Shown: positions 17,561 to 25,599 of the stretch, piece by piece | Position numbering within the stretch: position 1 is the first letter of the stretch | Layout: each line of letters begins with the position of its first letter | From: Streptomyces sp. NBC_01717 | GTDB taxonomy: Bacteria > Actinomycetota > Actinomycetes > Streptomycetales > Streptomycetaceae | DNA length: 64,000 bases | Reading direction: 5' to 3' | Assembly (NCBI RefSeq): GCF_036248255.1 | Contig: NZ_CP109178.1 | Span: 248,001-312,000, forward strand | Notes under the pieces: generated by a model | Told to the model about the DNA's origin: nothing | Databases searched by the model: none | The model's input: only the letters and a program-made list of their open reading frames with translations | Program-made: the position numbers and the translations under genes

Positions 17561-18514
17561 TCAGCCGTGCTGGTGCTGGACGAGCGCGGGCGGTGTCCTG
17601 CTCATGTACCAACCCTCGACGCGGGGGCCGACGAGGTCGGACGGCCAGCCGGCCGTCTCGACGGCGGCATCGTAGACAGCGTCACCGAACGCCACAATGG
17701 CCTGGTGCGGGTCCGCTGTCTCCCTAAGCTTGGCCCACGGCAGACGAACCAGACCGGCGTCGGGGTGCCAGGCGGCGCCCTCAACACCCCAGGACCGGCC
17801 CCCGAGACCATCCGGCTGGGGCCAGATGTACGCGTACATGCCGACGTTCGGCGCCTCGGCATCCCCAAGTGAGAATCCCACAGACACGTACGCGTCGAGC
17901 TGGGCGTTCTGCATGAACGGCGGCTGGTGGGGCGGCGGCACGGTGGGCTGCGCCCGGTAACGCGTGGCGGACAGGTCGAAGCCGCCCCACATCACACCGA
18001 CCCGGGGGTGGTGTCCCAGGAAGGGGGCCTGCCACGCCTCGAGCCCGTCGGCGGCGAGGTTAAACGCTGTCCAGATCAGTCGGGCCGCGTGGCCATCCCA
18101 GGTGCGTTCGACGTTATCGTCCTCGAAGCGCGGCGGGGCATCCGGAATCTCGCAGATCAACGAGCTGCGTGGTCGGTGTATGCCGAGCTCGTCTACCGCA
18201 TCGCAGAAGGACGCATAGAACGTGGCGACTGATCCCTGGGACAAGGGCACCGTCCGCGAGCCACTGTCGGCCTCGATGACCACGCCACCGTCGAGCAAGT
18301 TGTAGTGCACCGTGAAGGTCACGCCTCGCTGCCGAAGGGTTGGCGTACTGAGCCCCCGGGGGGTGACATCGAGGACGATGTTTCCCCAACCGACTTCGAA
18401 GGGCTCGTCGAGGGTGTACTTGCCTGCGACCTGTACCACCCGGTTCACGTAGTCGACCATGGGCGCCAGGTCCTCATAGTCCAGCGTCGGCCACGCATTG
18501 AGACGTTCGCTCAC
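17561..18514 (-). CDS. DUF5996-family protein
   Basis: 317 residues from GTG 18514, with GGAGG close upstream. The family hallmarks are present: AWPTLDYEDLAPMVDYVN at the start, a central run of WGNIVLDVTPRGLSTPTL, HPRVGVMWGGFDLSATRY and the Trp-rich YAYIWPQPDG. The protein is soluble without signal or membrane segment. Members of DUF5996 are common in Streptomyces and mycobacteria and have no established role. The gene lies intact between the two 216-bp repeats. Confidence 0.8.
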   Translation of the reverse strand: MSERLNAWPTLDYEDLAPMVDYVNRVVQVAGKYTLDEPFEVGWGNIVLDVTPRGLSTPTLRQRGVTFTVHYNLLDGGVVIEADSGSRTVPLSQGSVATFYASFCDAVDELGIHRPRSSLICEIPDAPPRFEDDNVERTWDGHAARLIWTAFNLAADGLEAWQAPFLGHHPRVGVMWGGFDLSATRYRAQPTVPPPHQPPFMQNAQLDAYVSVGFSLGDAEAPNVGMYAYIWPQPDGLGGRSWGVEGAAWHPDAGLVRLPWAKLRETADPHQAIVAFGDAVYDAAVETAGWPSDLVGPRVEGWYMSRTPPALVQHQHG

Positions 18515-18791
18515 GGAGAGCCTCCCAGCGTGTCGATGGGATCAGCGGGAGAGGACGTCCGGTGCCGCGCACGTTCCCCGTGCAGCGACGGGCGGGTCTC
18601 GGACACCGAACTGCGATCCAGTACCCAATTTTCACACGCAGGTCGGGGTCCTGCCCGCTCGGTGGCGCCAGGCGTCCGACGTGCTGGGCCAGCAGCCAGG
18701 ATCGCCGCAGCGCGGGCCCAGAGAGGGTCCACGGCATGAAAGCGCCCCCAATCTGCGCCATAAGCGCAGATCGTGGGCATGATCACTGAAC

Positions 18792-18960
18792 CTACCTCTT
18801 CTTGCCCTGGTTCTTCACGGGCTCGATGGCGGCTGCCGCCGCATGTGGGTCGAGGTACGTGCCGCCCGGCTTCAGGGGGCGGAAGTCGGCGTCCAGCTCG
18901 TAGGCGAGCGGAATGCCGGTCGGGATGTTCAGGCCCGTGATGTCGGCGGCGGAGATTTTC
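18792..18960 (-). pseudogene. gpmA: C-terminal fragment of 2,3-bisphosphoglycerate-dependent phosphoglycerate mutase
   Basis: Reads [21 protein letters not shown] then [20 protein letters not shown] and VKNQGKKR to a TAG at 18792-18794. This is the diagnostic tail of GpmA ([26 protein letters not shown]). The catalytic His residues lie in the missing N-terminal four fifths; the frame is cut at about 18961 exactly where the second 216-bp repeat begins. The functional gpmA must be elsewhere; this is a displaced fragment. Confidence 0.8.
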
Positions 18961-18961
18961 T

Positions 18962-19177
18962 CTGGCAAGTCCTTCTGTTCAAATCCTCTGACGGTTCTGG
19001 CTCCCTAGTCAGAGGTCGCGGCATCGCAGCCGAGCCTTCGCCTGGGTCGTCCCCTCTGTCAGGTTGTCGTTCTGGGGAACGGGACGATGTTGTCGGAGGT
19101 CGGTCCGTGTTCTGCTGGCCTGTCGCTTGCCTGGGTGAGGACGGCGCCGGCGAGGGTGAGCCTGGTGACCAGTTGGC
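18962..19177. repeat. 216-bp direct repeat, copy 2
   Basis: Second copy of the 16964-17179 repeat, with two substitutions (at the counterpart of the GTTTTGG/GTTCTGG site and one in GGCGTCGG/GGCGCCGG). Its left edge cuts the gpmA fragment and its right edge leads into unrelated DNA in front of the SMI1-like gene. Because the outer neighbours of both copies are truncated genes, the repeat behaves like the end of a mobile element. Confidence 0.9.
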
Positions 19178-19204
19178 ACCGATTGGACGGCGGAAGACCA
19201 ACGC

Positions 19205-19795
19205 ATGGCTCGGGGGCGGCGCTTTGACGAGCACAGCTGTCCACCCACGAGGCAGGTTGCCTCCCCGCCGCCGCTGTCCGAAGCGGAGATCTGCGAAGCG
19301 GAGGCGGAGCTGGGCATCGCGTTCCCGGACAAGTACAGAGAGTACTTGCTCCGGCAGAGCGCCGGCGGCGCGGTGAACCGGCTGTGCCGATCCACGGCAG
19401 GCTGGGGCTGGCATGGGGACTCGAGCACCAACTACGACTTGCTCACCACTGACTTCTCGCATCCCGACTCCTACCGTGCTTACGAGGATGAGCTGGACGC
19501 GCGCGAGCCGGTGACACAGGACTGTCCGAACCACAGCGCCTACCAAGCGGCATGGGAGCAGTGGGACGCCGAGTACGGGGTGCTCCAGGAGCGCAAGACG
19601 TCCGGCGCCGTGTTCATCCAGGACAACGGCTGTGGCCTCTCGACCCTGCTCGTTGTCACCGGTCCACACCGGGGCTCACTGTGGTTCGACGGCCGGGCCA
19701 CCTGCGACCAGAGCCTTCCTCTGAACCTGGGCGGTCAGCCCGTGTCGTTCATGGACTGGATCACTCGCAGATCCATGGATCTGGTCGGCTGGTGA
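19205..19795 (+). CDS. SMI1/KNR4-family protein
   Basis: 196 residues; ATG 19205 is the first in frame but has no clear ribosome-binding site, and repeat DNA ends only 28 bp upstream, so the native start may be lost. SMI1/KNR4 (SUKH) features: PPLSEAEICEAEAELGIAFPDKYREYLLRQSAGGAV at residues 22-57, a central GWGWHGDSSTNYDLL, and SGAVFIQDNGCGLSTLLVV. SUKH proteins often act as immunity proteins for secreted or contact-dependent nuclease toxins, but no toxin gene is seen next to it, so the role stays open. Confidence 0.8.
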   Translation: MARGRRFDEHSCPPTRQVASPPPLSEAEICEAEAELGIAFPDKYREYLLRQSAGGAVNRLCRSTAGWGWHGDSSTNYDLLTTDFSHPDSYRAYEDELDAREPVTQDCPNHSAYQAAWEQWDAEYGVLQERKTSGAVFIQDNGCGLSTLLVVTGPHRGSLWFDGRATCDQSLPLNLGGQPVSFMDWITRRSMDLVGW

Positions 19796-19883
19796 ACGCT
19801 GCCGGTCGGCACCGGGCGGAGCCGGCCCGGCAGCCCCGTCGCAGAATTCCTGACTGAACCACCGATGAGAACTCGGTCAGGCT

Positions 19884-20047
19884 AAGAGTTTTCCCGTAAA
19901 CCCTGGTGGATCGGCGCGCGGCGTCAGATGCGGTGCATCGCAAGGCGGAGGGGAGTCCCCATACCGGGCGTATTCGGGCGACCCGACAACGCGGCGAGGT
20001 GCCGTAGCTGTCGTCGCGCGCCCGCCGGGGATTACGGGACAGCCCTT
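19884..20047. repeat. MITE-like element, copy B (inverted relative to A)
   Basis: Reverse-complement relative of copies A and C, 164 bp. The right end ATTACGGGACAGCCCTT is intact, whereas the left end has drifted (AAGAGTTTTCCCGTAAACCC), so one terminal repeat is mutated and the copy is probably immobile. It lies 17 bp beyond the 3' end of the methyltransferase gene. Confidence 0.82.
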
Positions 20048-20064
20048 GATCGCGGGTCAGGTCG

Positions 20065-20712
20065 TCAGGCTTTACGGGCGAGCAGTTGAATCTCCTGGAA
20101 CTGCCGTCGGTCGGTGGGCTGAGGCTCGCGAACCATCCGGGCTACCTCGGCCAACCCGGCCTTGCGCAGCACCGCGGCGAGGTGATCAGGCGACCACCGA
20201 TAGGCCAGGGCGACTGTGTGATCGAAGACCTGCGTCAGGTGAGACGGATCATCGCTTCCCGAAAAGCCGACCAGCAGGTGGCCGCCAGGTGCCAGCACGC
20301 GGTGGAACTCCGCCAAGATGGCGGGGAGTTCTTGCGGCGGAGTGTGGATGATGGACCAACGTGAGAGTGCGCCGCCCAGTACGCCATCAGCGATGTTCAA
20401 CTCGGCCATCGAGCCCACGTCGAACCGCAGGCCCGGATATGCCTGTCGAGCCAGCTTGATCATCGCAGGAGAGGCATCAACACCAAATGCCGTCAGCCCC
20501 AGCTCGTCCAGATAAGCGGTGATATAGCCAGGCCCACACCCCAGGTCCGCGACCTGACCGTCCCCACTCGCACTTACGAGCTCGGCGAAGGCACCCAAGA
20601 TCGCACGGTCCAGGGGACTGTCACGCAGCGAGTCGCGGAACAGCTCGGCATAGGTGGGGGCAGCAGCGTCGTAAGCCTCGCGGGTAACGCTGAGGGCATC
20701 GTGTTCGACCAT
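20065..20712 (-). CDS. Class I SAM-dependent methyltransferase
   Basis: 215 residues from ATG 20712. SAM-binding motif I VADLGCGPGYITAYL around 57-70, an acidic residue in FGVDASPAM (motif II), and LAPGGHLLVGF (post-motif III). The N-terminal REAYDAAAPTYAELF is the usual cap helix of small-molecule methyltransferases. Substrate unknown. It shares clear similarity of pattern (length, order and WSIIHTPPQELPAIL) with the methyltransferase at 30375-31004, suggesting paralogues. Its tail abuts MITE copy B. Confidence 0.85.
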   Translation of the reverse strand: MVEHDALSVTREAYDAAAPTYAELFRDSLRDSPLDRAILGAFAELVSASGDGQVADLGCGPGYITAYLDELGLTAFGVDASPAMIKLARQAYPGLRFDVGSMAELNIADGVLGGALSRWSIIHTPPQELPAILAEFHRVLAPGGHLLVGFSGSDDPSHLTQVFDHTVALAYRWSPDHLAAVLRKAGLAEVARMVREPQPTDRRQFQEIQLLARKA

Positions 20713-21098
20713 GCTCGCGACAGTAGTTCCTGGCCCCGAGGCGTGCGGAGAGAATCACGATCTACCCTCCCGCCCGTTCCCTCGAGCTGTCGCTGGTTCA
20801 GAGAAGCGTGTTCCCGCTGCTCTCCGCTTCGCCCCGAGCCGGGATCGTGCCCGAGCTCGATTTCACGCTCCACACCCATGACCTGGTGGAGATCTCGATC
20901 GACGACGTCGGCACCACATGCGCAACCCGGTGACGGACGACAGGACCGCACTGGATTGGCCGGCCGAGGCGATCGACCGTCCCCTGGTACGCCGGGCGCA
21001 TCGGGCGTACGCCCACGGGGGGCAGCCATGACGACCATCCGTCCTGTCGACGGGACGGCCACGAAGCGCAGACACCCGCCGAGCACAGGTCGCCGTCC
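20713..21098. other. Unassigned stretch with possible gene scrap
   Basis: On the plus strand, bases 20790-20918 can be read as a plausible coding piece containing AGIVPELDFTLHTHDLVEIS, and 20919-21029 as a short ORF beginning MRNPVTDDRTALDWPAEAID. Neither matches a family I recognise and neither has a ribosome-binding site. Probably debris. Confidence 0.3.
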
Positions 21099-22025
21099 TC
21101 ACGTCACAGAGGTGGCCGCCGGTTCCTCGCTGCTCGTCTCGTGCGACAGCACCGTCTCGCGGAACGAGGAGACAACCGGGCGCAGGTCGATGTGGTGCCA
21201 GACGGCCCACAGGTGAACGGACGCCTCGCGCCAGGGCAGTTCACGTACAACCACGGCATCCGTCACGCCTCGCACCATGCTCTTCTGCACCAGGGCCAGA
21301 CCAAGGCCGGAGGCGACAAGGCCCAGTGCTGTCAGGGGCTCCGGAGCGTCGAGCCGGATGTCGGGGGTGAAGCCTGAGGCAACACACGAAGCGACGAATG
21401 CGTCCCGCCATCCGGGATCACCCTCTTCCTCGATGGCGATCCATGGCCGGCCGTCCAGGTCCTGAGCCGTGACCGCATCCTGTGCGGCCAGCGGATGGCC
21501 GGCTGGAAGGACGAGCAGCAAGGGGTCCTCCAGCAAGGGCGCTGCCCGCAGCACAGGATCGTCGCGGTCCGGTGGTTCCCGCACCAGGGCGATGTCAAGG
21601 CTGCGCTGACGCAGCCCTTCGAACTGCTCCGAGGCGGACATGTTGTACAGAGCGACGTGAATACCGGGACGCTCCTCCTGCAGGCGGCGCAACGCACCGG
21701 GAAGCACACCCGTGTGCATGGCATCAGGCGCGTAGCCGATGCACAGTCCGCCCTCTTCCCCACGGCCCAGTCGGCGGCCGAGGTTCTCCAGGCGGTCGGC
21801 GTGGCGCAGGAGCGCTCTGGCCTCGCTCAGGAACACCGCGCCGTCACGGGTCAGGCGGATGCGCTGCTGGGTGCGCTCGAACAGGGTGAGACCAAGCTTC
21901 TTCTCGAGCTGGGCGATCTGTCGGCTGAGCGGGGACTGCGAGATGTGGAGCTGTTCTGCGGCGCGGCCGACGTGTTCGGTCTCGGCCACGGCGATGAAAT
22001 AGCGAAGTTGCCGCAGGTCAAGCAT
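21099..22025 (-). CDS. LysR-type transcriptional regulator
   Basis: 308 residues from ATG 22025. N-terminal winged helix: LDLRQLRYFIAVAETEHVGRAAEQLHISQSPLSRQIAQLEKKLG with the LysR signature, then a linker helix and a periplasmic-binding-like effector domain (LCIGYAPDAMHTG, LRQRSLDIALVREPP, VASGLGLALVQ). The C-terminal tail is Ser/Glu-rich. It is divergent from the aldo/keto reductase - SRPBCC pair and probably activates or represses it in response to a small effector. Confidence 0.9.
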   Translation of the reverse strand: MLDLRQLRYFIAVAETEHVGRAAEQLHISQSPLSRQIAQLEKKLGLTLFERTQQRIRLTRDGAVFLSEARALLRHADRLENLGRRLGRGEEGGLCIGYAPDAMHTGVLPGALRRLQEERPGIHVALYNMSASEQFEGLRQRSLDIALVREPPDRDDPVLRAAPLLEDPLLLVLPAGHPLAAQDAVTAQDLDGRPWIAIEEEGDPGWRDAFVASCVASGFTPDIRLDAPEPLTALGLVASGLGLALVQKSMVRGVTDAVVVRELPWREASVHLWAVWHHIDLRPVVSSFRETVLSHETSSEEPAATSVT

Positions 22026-22052
22026 GTAAGACCTCAAGAGACTCAAGTGTGC

Positions 22053-22067
22053 CCAAGGAAGTCTTGG
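22053..22067. promoter_or_regulatory. LysR-type binding dyad
   Basis: CCAAG-GAAGT-CTTGG is a perfect 5-5-5 dyad in the 138-bp divergent promoter region, close to the LysR start, matching the interrupted palindrome usual for recognition boxes of this family. Confidence 0.55.
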
Positions 22068-22163
22068 ACAGTCTGATGTCCCCATCCTAATGTCGAAGAG
22101 GAAAGAACGACGGACCGGCTGAAGGGCCGGAAATCCGGTTTCCCCTCTGTGCAAGGACCTGCC

Positions 22164-23174
22164 ATGACCATCACATCTCTCCTTCCCGGCCGTATCGGTT
22201 TCGGGACTGCGCCCTTGGGCAACATGTTCCGCGCCATCCCGGACGAGGAGGCCGCCGCGACTGTCCAGGCCGCGTGGGACCAGGGCATCCGCTACTTCGA
22301 CACGGCCCCGTTCTACGGTGCGGGTCTGTCCGAGGAACGTCTCGGTGCTGCTCTCGCCGGAAAGGACCGGGACCAGTACGTCCTGTCCACGAAGGTGGGC
22401 CGCGTGATCCTGGACGAGCGCGAGACGGGTTCTCGTGACCTTGGCGAGAAGGGCGGCCTGTTCGAGCACGGGAACCCCAACAAGATCGTGCACGAGTGGA
22501 CCGCCGAGGCAACCGAGCGTTCGATCGAGGACAGCCTGAAGCGGCTGGACGTGGACCGCCTCGACATCGTCTGGGTGCACGACATCGCCCAGGACTTCCA
22601 CGGCGACCTGTGGCTGCAGAAGTTCGAGGAGGCCCGCACCGGCGCCTTCCGCGTGCTGTCCCGGCTGCGGGATGAGGGCGTCATCAAGGCGTGGGGGCTG
22701 GGCGTCAACCGCACCGAGCCCGTCGAGCTGGCCCTTGCCCTGGATGAACCACAGCCCGACGGGTTCCTCCTCGCGGGTCGCTACTCACTGCTGGACCACG
22801 ACCACGCCCTCCAGCGGCTGCTGCCCATGGCCGCCGAGCACGGCGTCGACATGGTCGTCGGCGGCCCCTACAGCTCCGGCGTCCTGGCCGGCGGCACCCA
22901 CTTCGAGTACCAGGAAGCATCCCCGGAGATCATCGAAAAGGTCCGGCGTATCAAGGACATCGCCGACCGGCACGGTGTGAGCATCAAGGCCGCAGCCCTG
23001 CAGTTCTCCCTGGCCCACCCGGTCACCGCCGCCGTCGTCCCCGGCGCCACCAAGCCCAGCCGAATCGCCGAGGACCTCTCCGCCCTGCACGAGAACGTTC
23101 CGGCCGACTTCTGGGCCGAACTCCGCAAGGCCAACCTGGTCAGCCCCCAGGCGCCGCTCCCGGGCAATGCCTGA
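22164..23174 (+). CDS. Aldo/keto reductase, D-threo-aldose/fucose dehydrogenase type
   Basis: 336 residues from ATG 22164 (AAGGACC upstream). IGFGTAPLGNMF at the start, IRYFDTAPFYGAGLSEERLG with the catalytic Asp and Tyr, STKVGRV with Lys, and IVWVHDI with His. The length, the long insertion around residues 95-130, and PHPV-type C-terminus (AHPVTAAVVPGATKPSRI) fit the AKR15/L-fucose-D-arabinose dehydrogenase branch. It is first in a two-gene unit with the SRPBCC protein 52 bp downstream, facing the LysR gene. Confidence 0.88.
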   Translation: MTITSLLPGRIGFGTAPLGNMFRAIPDEEAAATVQAAWDQGIRYFDTAPFYGAGLSEERLGAALAGKDRDQYVLSTKVGRVILDERETGSRDLGEKGGLFEHGNPNKIVHEWTAEATERSIEDSLKRLDVDRLDIVWVHDIAQDFHGDLWLQKFEEARTGAFRVLSRLRDEGVIKAWGLGVNRTEPVELALALDEPQPDGFLLAGRYSLLDHDHALQRLLPMAAEHGVDMVVGGPYSSGVLAGGTHFEYQEASPEIIEKVRRIKDIADRHGVSIKAAALQFSLAHPVTAAVVPGATKPSRIAEDLSALHENVPADFWAELRKANLVSPQAPLPGNA

Positions 23175-23226
23175 GTTGTCACGCGACCACCGTTACCGAA
23201 GATCAAACGATTCTTGGAGAAAGATC

Positions 23227-23643
23227 ATGGCATCGACATCAGTGAGCCGGGTCGTACCGACCTCCCCTGAGCGCGTGTGGCAGCTGATCGGGGGCTTCGA
23301 TTCCCTGCCCGACTGGCTCCCCTACATCGCCGAGAGCACTGCTCTGGAGGGCGGCCGCGTCCGCCGGCTCGCCAACCCGGACGGAGAGGTCATCGTCGAG
23401 CGCCTCGTGGATTTCAACGAAACGGAACGTCACTACAGCTACGCCATCCTCGAAGCGCCCTTCCCCGTCGTCGGCTACATCTCCACCCTGCGCGTGCATG
23501 AAGTGCCCGGTCAGAAAGACGTAGCCGAGGTCCAGTGGTCCGGACGGTTCACCCCCCAAGGGGCAAGCGAGGACGAGGTGGTCGCCCTGTTCACCGGGAT
23601 CTACCGCGACGGCCTCGACGCCCTCGACAAAACACTCAGCTGA
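23227..23643 (+). CDS. SRPBCC-family protein
   Basis: 138 residues from ATG 23227 with GGAGAAAG upstream. The helix-grip (START/Bet v1-like) fold is indicated by ERVWQLIGGFDSLPDWLPYI at the N-terminus, beta-strand pairs ALEGGRVRRL and GEVIVERLVDF, HYSYAILEAPFPVVGYISTL, and the long C-terminal helix DEVVALFTGIYRDGLDAL. Such proteins bind hydrophobic ligands, or serve as polyketide cyclase-like enzymes. It follows the aldo/keto reductase, with a strong terminator immediately after, so the two genes form a unit. Confidence 0.85.
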   Translation: MASTSVSRVVPTSPERVWQLIGGFDSLPDWLPYIAESTALEGGRVRRLANPDGEVIVERLVDFNETERHYSYAILEAPFPVVGYISTLRVHEVPGQKDVAEVQWSGRFTPQGASEDEVVALFTGIYRDGLDALDKTLS

Positions 23644-23645
23644 AA

Positions 23646-23683
23646 CCGCAACCCCTGGGTCCCTCGAGGCCCAGGGGTTGCGG
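23646..23683. terminator. Strong terminator after the SRPBCC gene
   Basis: CCGCAACCCCTGGG (23646-23659) is a perfect reverse complement of CCCAGGGGTTGCGG (23670-23683), a 14-bp stem with a 10-base loop beginning 3 bases after the stop codon. Confidence 0.85.
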
Positions 23684-23754
23684 CCATGCCTTACCCCGTC
23701 GGCACCGCGTGCTCACTGCAGCAGGGAAGAGACCTGACCGGAGTGAAACCGTTC

Positions 23755-25416
23755 CTAGCCAGTGCACATAAGTGAGTCCTGGACCCACTGGTGCGTGCTG
23801 GGTGCATCCCGAACGGTGTTGGATGCACTGGTCCCCCGCTTTCGCTTCCCGCTCGGCGGCGGCCCTCCGGGGGGCCGGTCCGTGGTGGGTGGGCGGGTTC
23901 CCTCACGTCCCCGGTCGCCTGGTTCGGCCTGGGCGGTCCGATGCCCCGCACGATCACTCTGGTCGTGTGGGGACGGTGCCGTCCGACGCCGGACCGGGTG
24001 TCCAAGGGCGCGTCTCCCGATCGCGATACCGGCGGCATCGTGACGGGACATCTTTCGGCGCGGGGTGGCCAGTGGTTTCTGCCAGTGCTGAGCACCCCAC
24101 AGGCTGGTGTAGGCCGGGTCGACCGCGACAATGCTCAGGCCGTGCTCGGCGGCCATGGAGACCAGCCGGGCCTTGAGCTTGGCGGTGGGGATGCCGGAGA
24201 TGAGCTGCCGGAACCCCTTGCGGCCCCCGTGCTTCTCGCGCGTCTTCTCGGCGGTGAAATCGAGGTCCTCGATGCCGATCACGGCGACACCGACCCGCAC
24301 CGCCCAGTTGATCAACCGGGTCAAGGCATGCCGGATCTGTGCATCTCGGTGACCGGCCGAACCGGACAGGTCGTAGAAGAACCGCCGGGGCCCTCCGATG
24401 GGGTTGCCGTGCCGGTCGAGCCGGTAGGCGGCGAAGTGGTCCGCGTTGGTGTCGACGCCGATCATCCCCCGGGCGCGGGCGGTCTCCAACGGGATCGTCT
24501 TCACGGCGGGGCGTTGCCACGAGGCCGTGCGGTAGGCGACGGCCCGGTTCGCTTCGATGCGGTCGGCCCACTCCGCACCCCGATGCGCGAACCCGATACG
24601 CGCGGTGAGGGTGTACCGGCCGTGCCGGGTGTTGGCCAGGTGCGCGAGCGGAACGGGCAGCCTGATGGACACTTCGCCGTCCGGGGCGACGCGGATCGTC
24701 TCGTTCCCGAACCGCTTCCCCGACTCACCATCAGCAGCGATGAACCAGCGCTCCGCCTCCCACCGTTGTCGCCACTCGTCTTCGGTGAGACGAGCCTCGG
24801 TGAGATGGTGGCGGGTATTCAGGAGACGCTTACCGCCCCGCACCACCCGCACCCGTCCGGCCTGCCAGTCGGCTACAGCAGCGGTGTGCCGCGCCTCGAG
24901 TGCCGCGAGGCGGCGGGACTTGCGGAACCACTCGCTCTTCGACCGGTAGCCGCCCGTCGCGCGCTTCGTCCCGGACGCCCCGAGCGGGAGGGACAGCCGG
25001 TGCCGCAACGTCCTGATCCCAGCAGCCAGGTTCCGGATCTGCGCAGCCTGGCAGCGGCGCGCCAGCGCCCACTGATCGTGGGCGGCCTTCGTGATGGCCC
25101 CCGCGATCCGCGACGACGGCACCCCGGTCAGCTCCCGCTTACGCGCTGCCCAGGTGTCCGCACTGTGCTCCAGACCGTCCGCACAGCGGGCCTTGAGATC
25201 ACGGGAAGCAAGCGTGCCCTGATGCGCACCGACCGCACGCAGCACCCCCTCGTCCTGCGGCGTGAGGTGCTTGAGACGGTCCCGGACCGCCACCCCGCAA
25301 GGCCCGGACACCACGAAGGACGTCGCCAGCTTACGCAAACCACCCACCACATCACCCCCGCCCTCCATGCAGCACCCCTGCCACCCAGCCAAACGAGCCG
25401 CAACCGCCAAGGTCAC
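23755..25416 (-). CDS. TnpB-like protein (IS200/IS605 OrfB-type RNA-guided nuclease family)
   Basis: 553 codons from GTG 25416. RuvC-like core in order: MIGVDTNADHFAAY (first Asp, about 322), VIGIEDLDFTAEK (Glu, about 383), SRHDAAGIAIGRRALG (last Asp, about 457). Upstream are the helical LAALEARHTAAVADWQAGR and the beta-rich FGNETIRVAPDGEVSIRLP domains. The CPxC zinc ribbon usual between Glu and the last Asp in TnpB is replaced by AYTSLWGAQHWQKPL, a known variant among Streptomyces 'TnpB-related' proteins. Everything after about residue 470 is Pro/Arg-rich, probably the translated right end rather than domain. No TnpA is nearby. The true start may be further upstream or lost; the N-terminal wedge domain is not obvious. 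Confidence 0.82.
   Translation of the reverse strand: MTLAVAARLAGWQGCCMEGGGDVVGGLRKLATSFVVSGPCGVAVRDRLKHLTPQDEGVLRAVGAHQGTLASRDLKARCADGLEHSADTWAARKRELTGVPSSRIAGAITKAAHDQWALARRCQAAQIRNLAAGIRTLRHRLSLPLGASGTKRATGGYRSKSEWFRKSRRLAALEARHTAAVADWQAGRVRVVRGGKRLLNTRHHLTEARLTEDEWRQRWEAERWFIAADGESGKRFGNETIRVAPDGEVSIRLPVPLAHLANTRHGRYTLTARIGFAHRGAEWADRIEANRAVAYRTASWQRPAVKTIPLETARARGMIGVDTNADHFAAYRLDRHGNPIGGPRRFFYDLSGSAGHRDAQIRHALTRLINWAVRVGVAVIGIEDLDFTAEKTREKHGGRKGFRQLISGIPTAKLKARLVSMAAEHGLSIVAVDPAYTSLWGAQHWQKPLATPRRKMSRHDAAGIAIGRRALGHPVRRRTAPSPHDQSDRAGHRTAQAEPGDRGREGTRPPTTDRPPGGPPPSGKRKRGTSASNTVRDAPSTHQWVQDSLMCTG
23759..23831 (-). ncRNA. Folded right end of the TnpB-like element (putative omega-RNA 3' region)
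   Basis: Nested symmetry: CCAGTGCA (23759-23766) pairs with TGCACTGG (23824-23831); inside it GTGCATCC (23802-23809) pairs with GGATGCAC (23821-23828), so two alternative folds share the arm at 23821-23831. It overlaps the last codons of the tnpB-like frame, the place where guide RNAs of this family are made from the element's right end. Expression is not shown; the RNA call is inference from position. Confidence 0.4.
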
Positions 25417-25599
25417 CCATTCGATCCCAGAACCCCCGTTCCCACCCCCACAAACCCACCCACAGGACTCGCTCCCGCTCGCTACAACTCACTCTTCAAT
25501 GCAGCAAACCGAAAGCAGCTCGTAACCCCTGCATGAAGCGCTCGGAGGCAGCAACCGGGTCAACCCCGCGCTCTCGCCGTCAGATGCGGCTGGGTCTGA

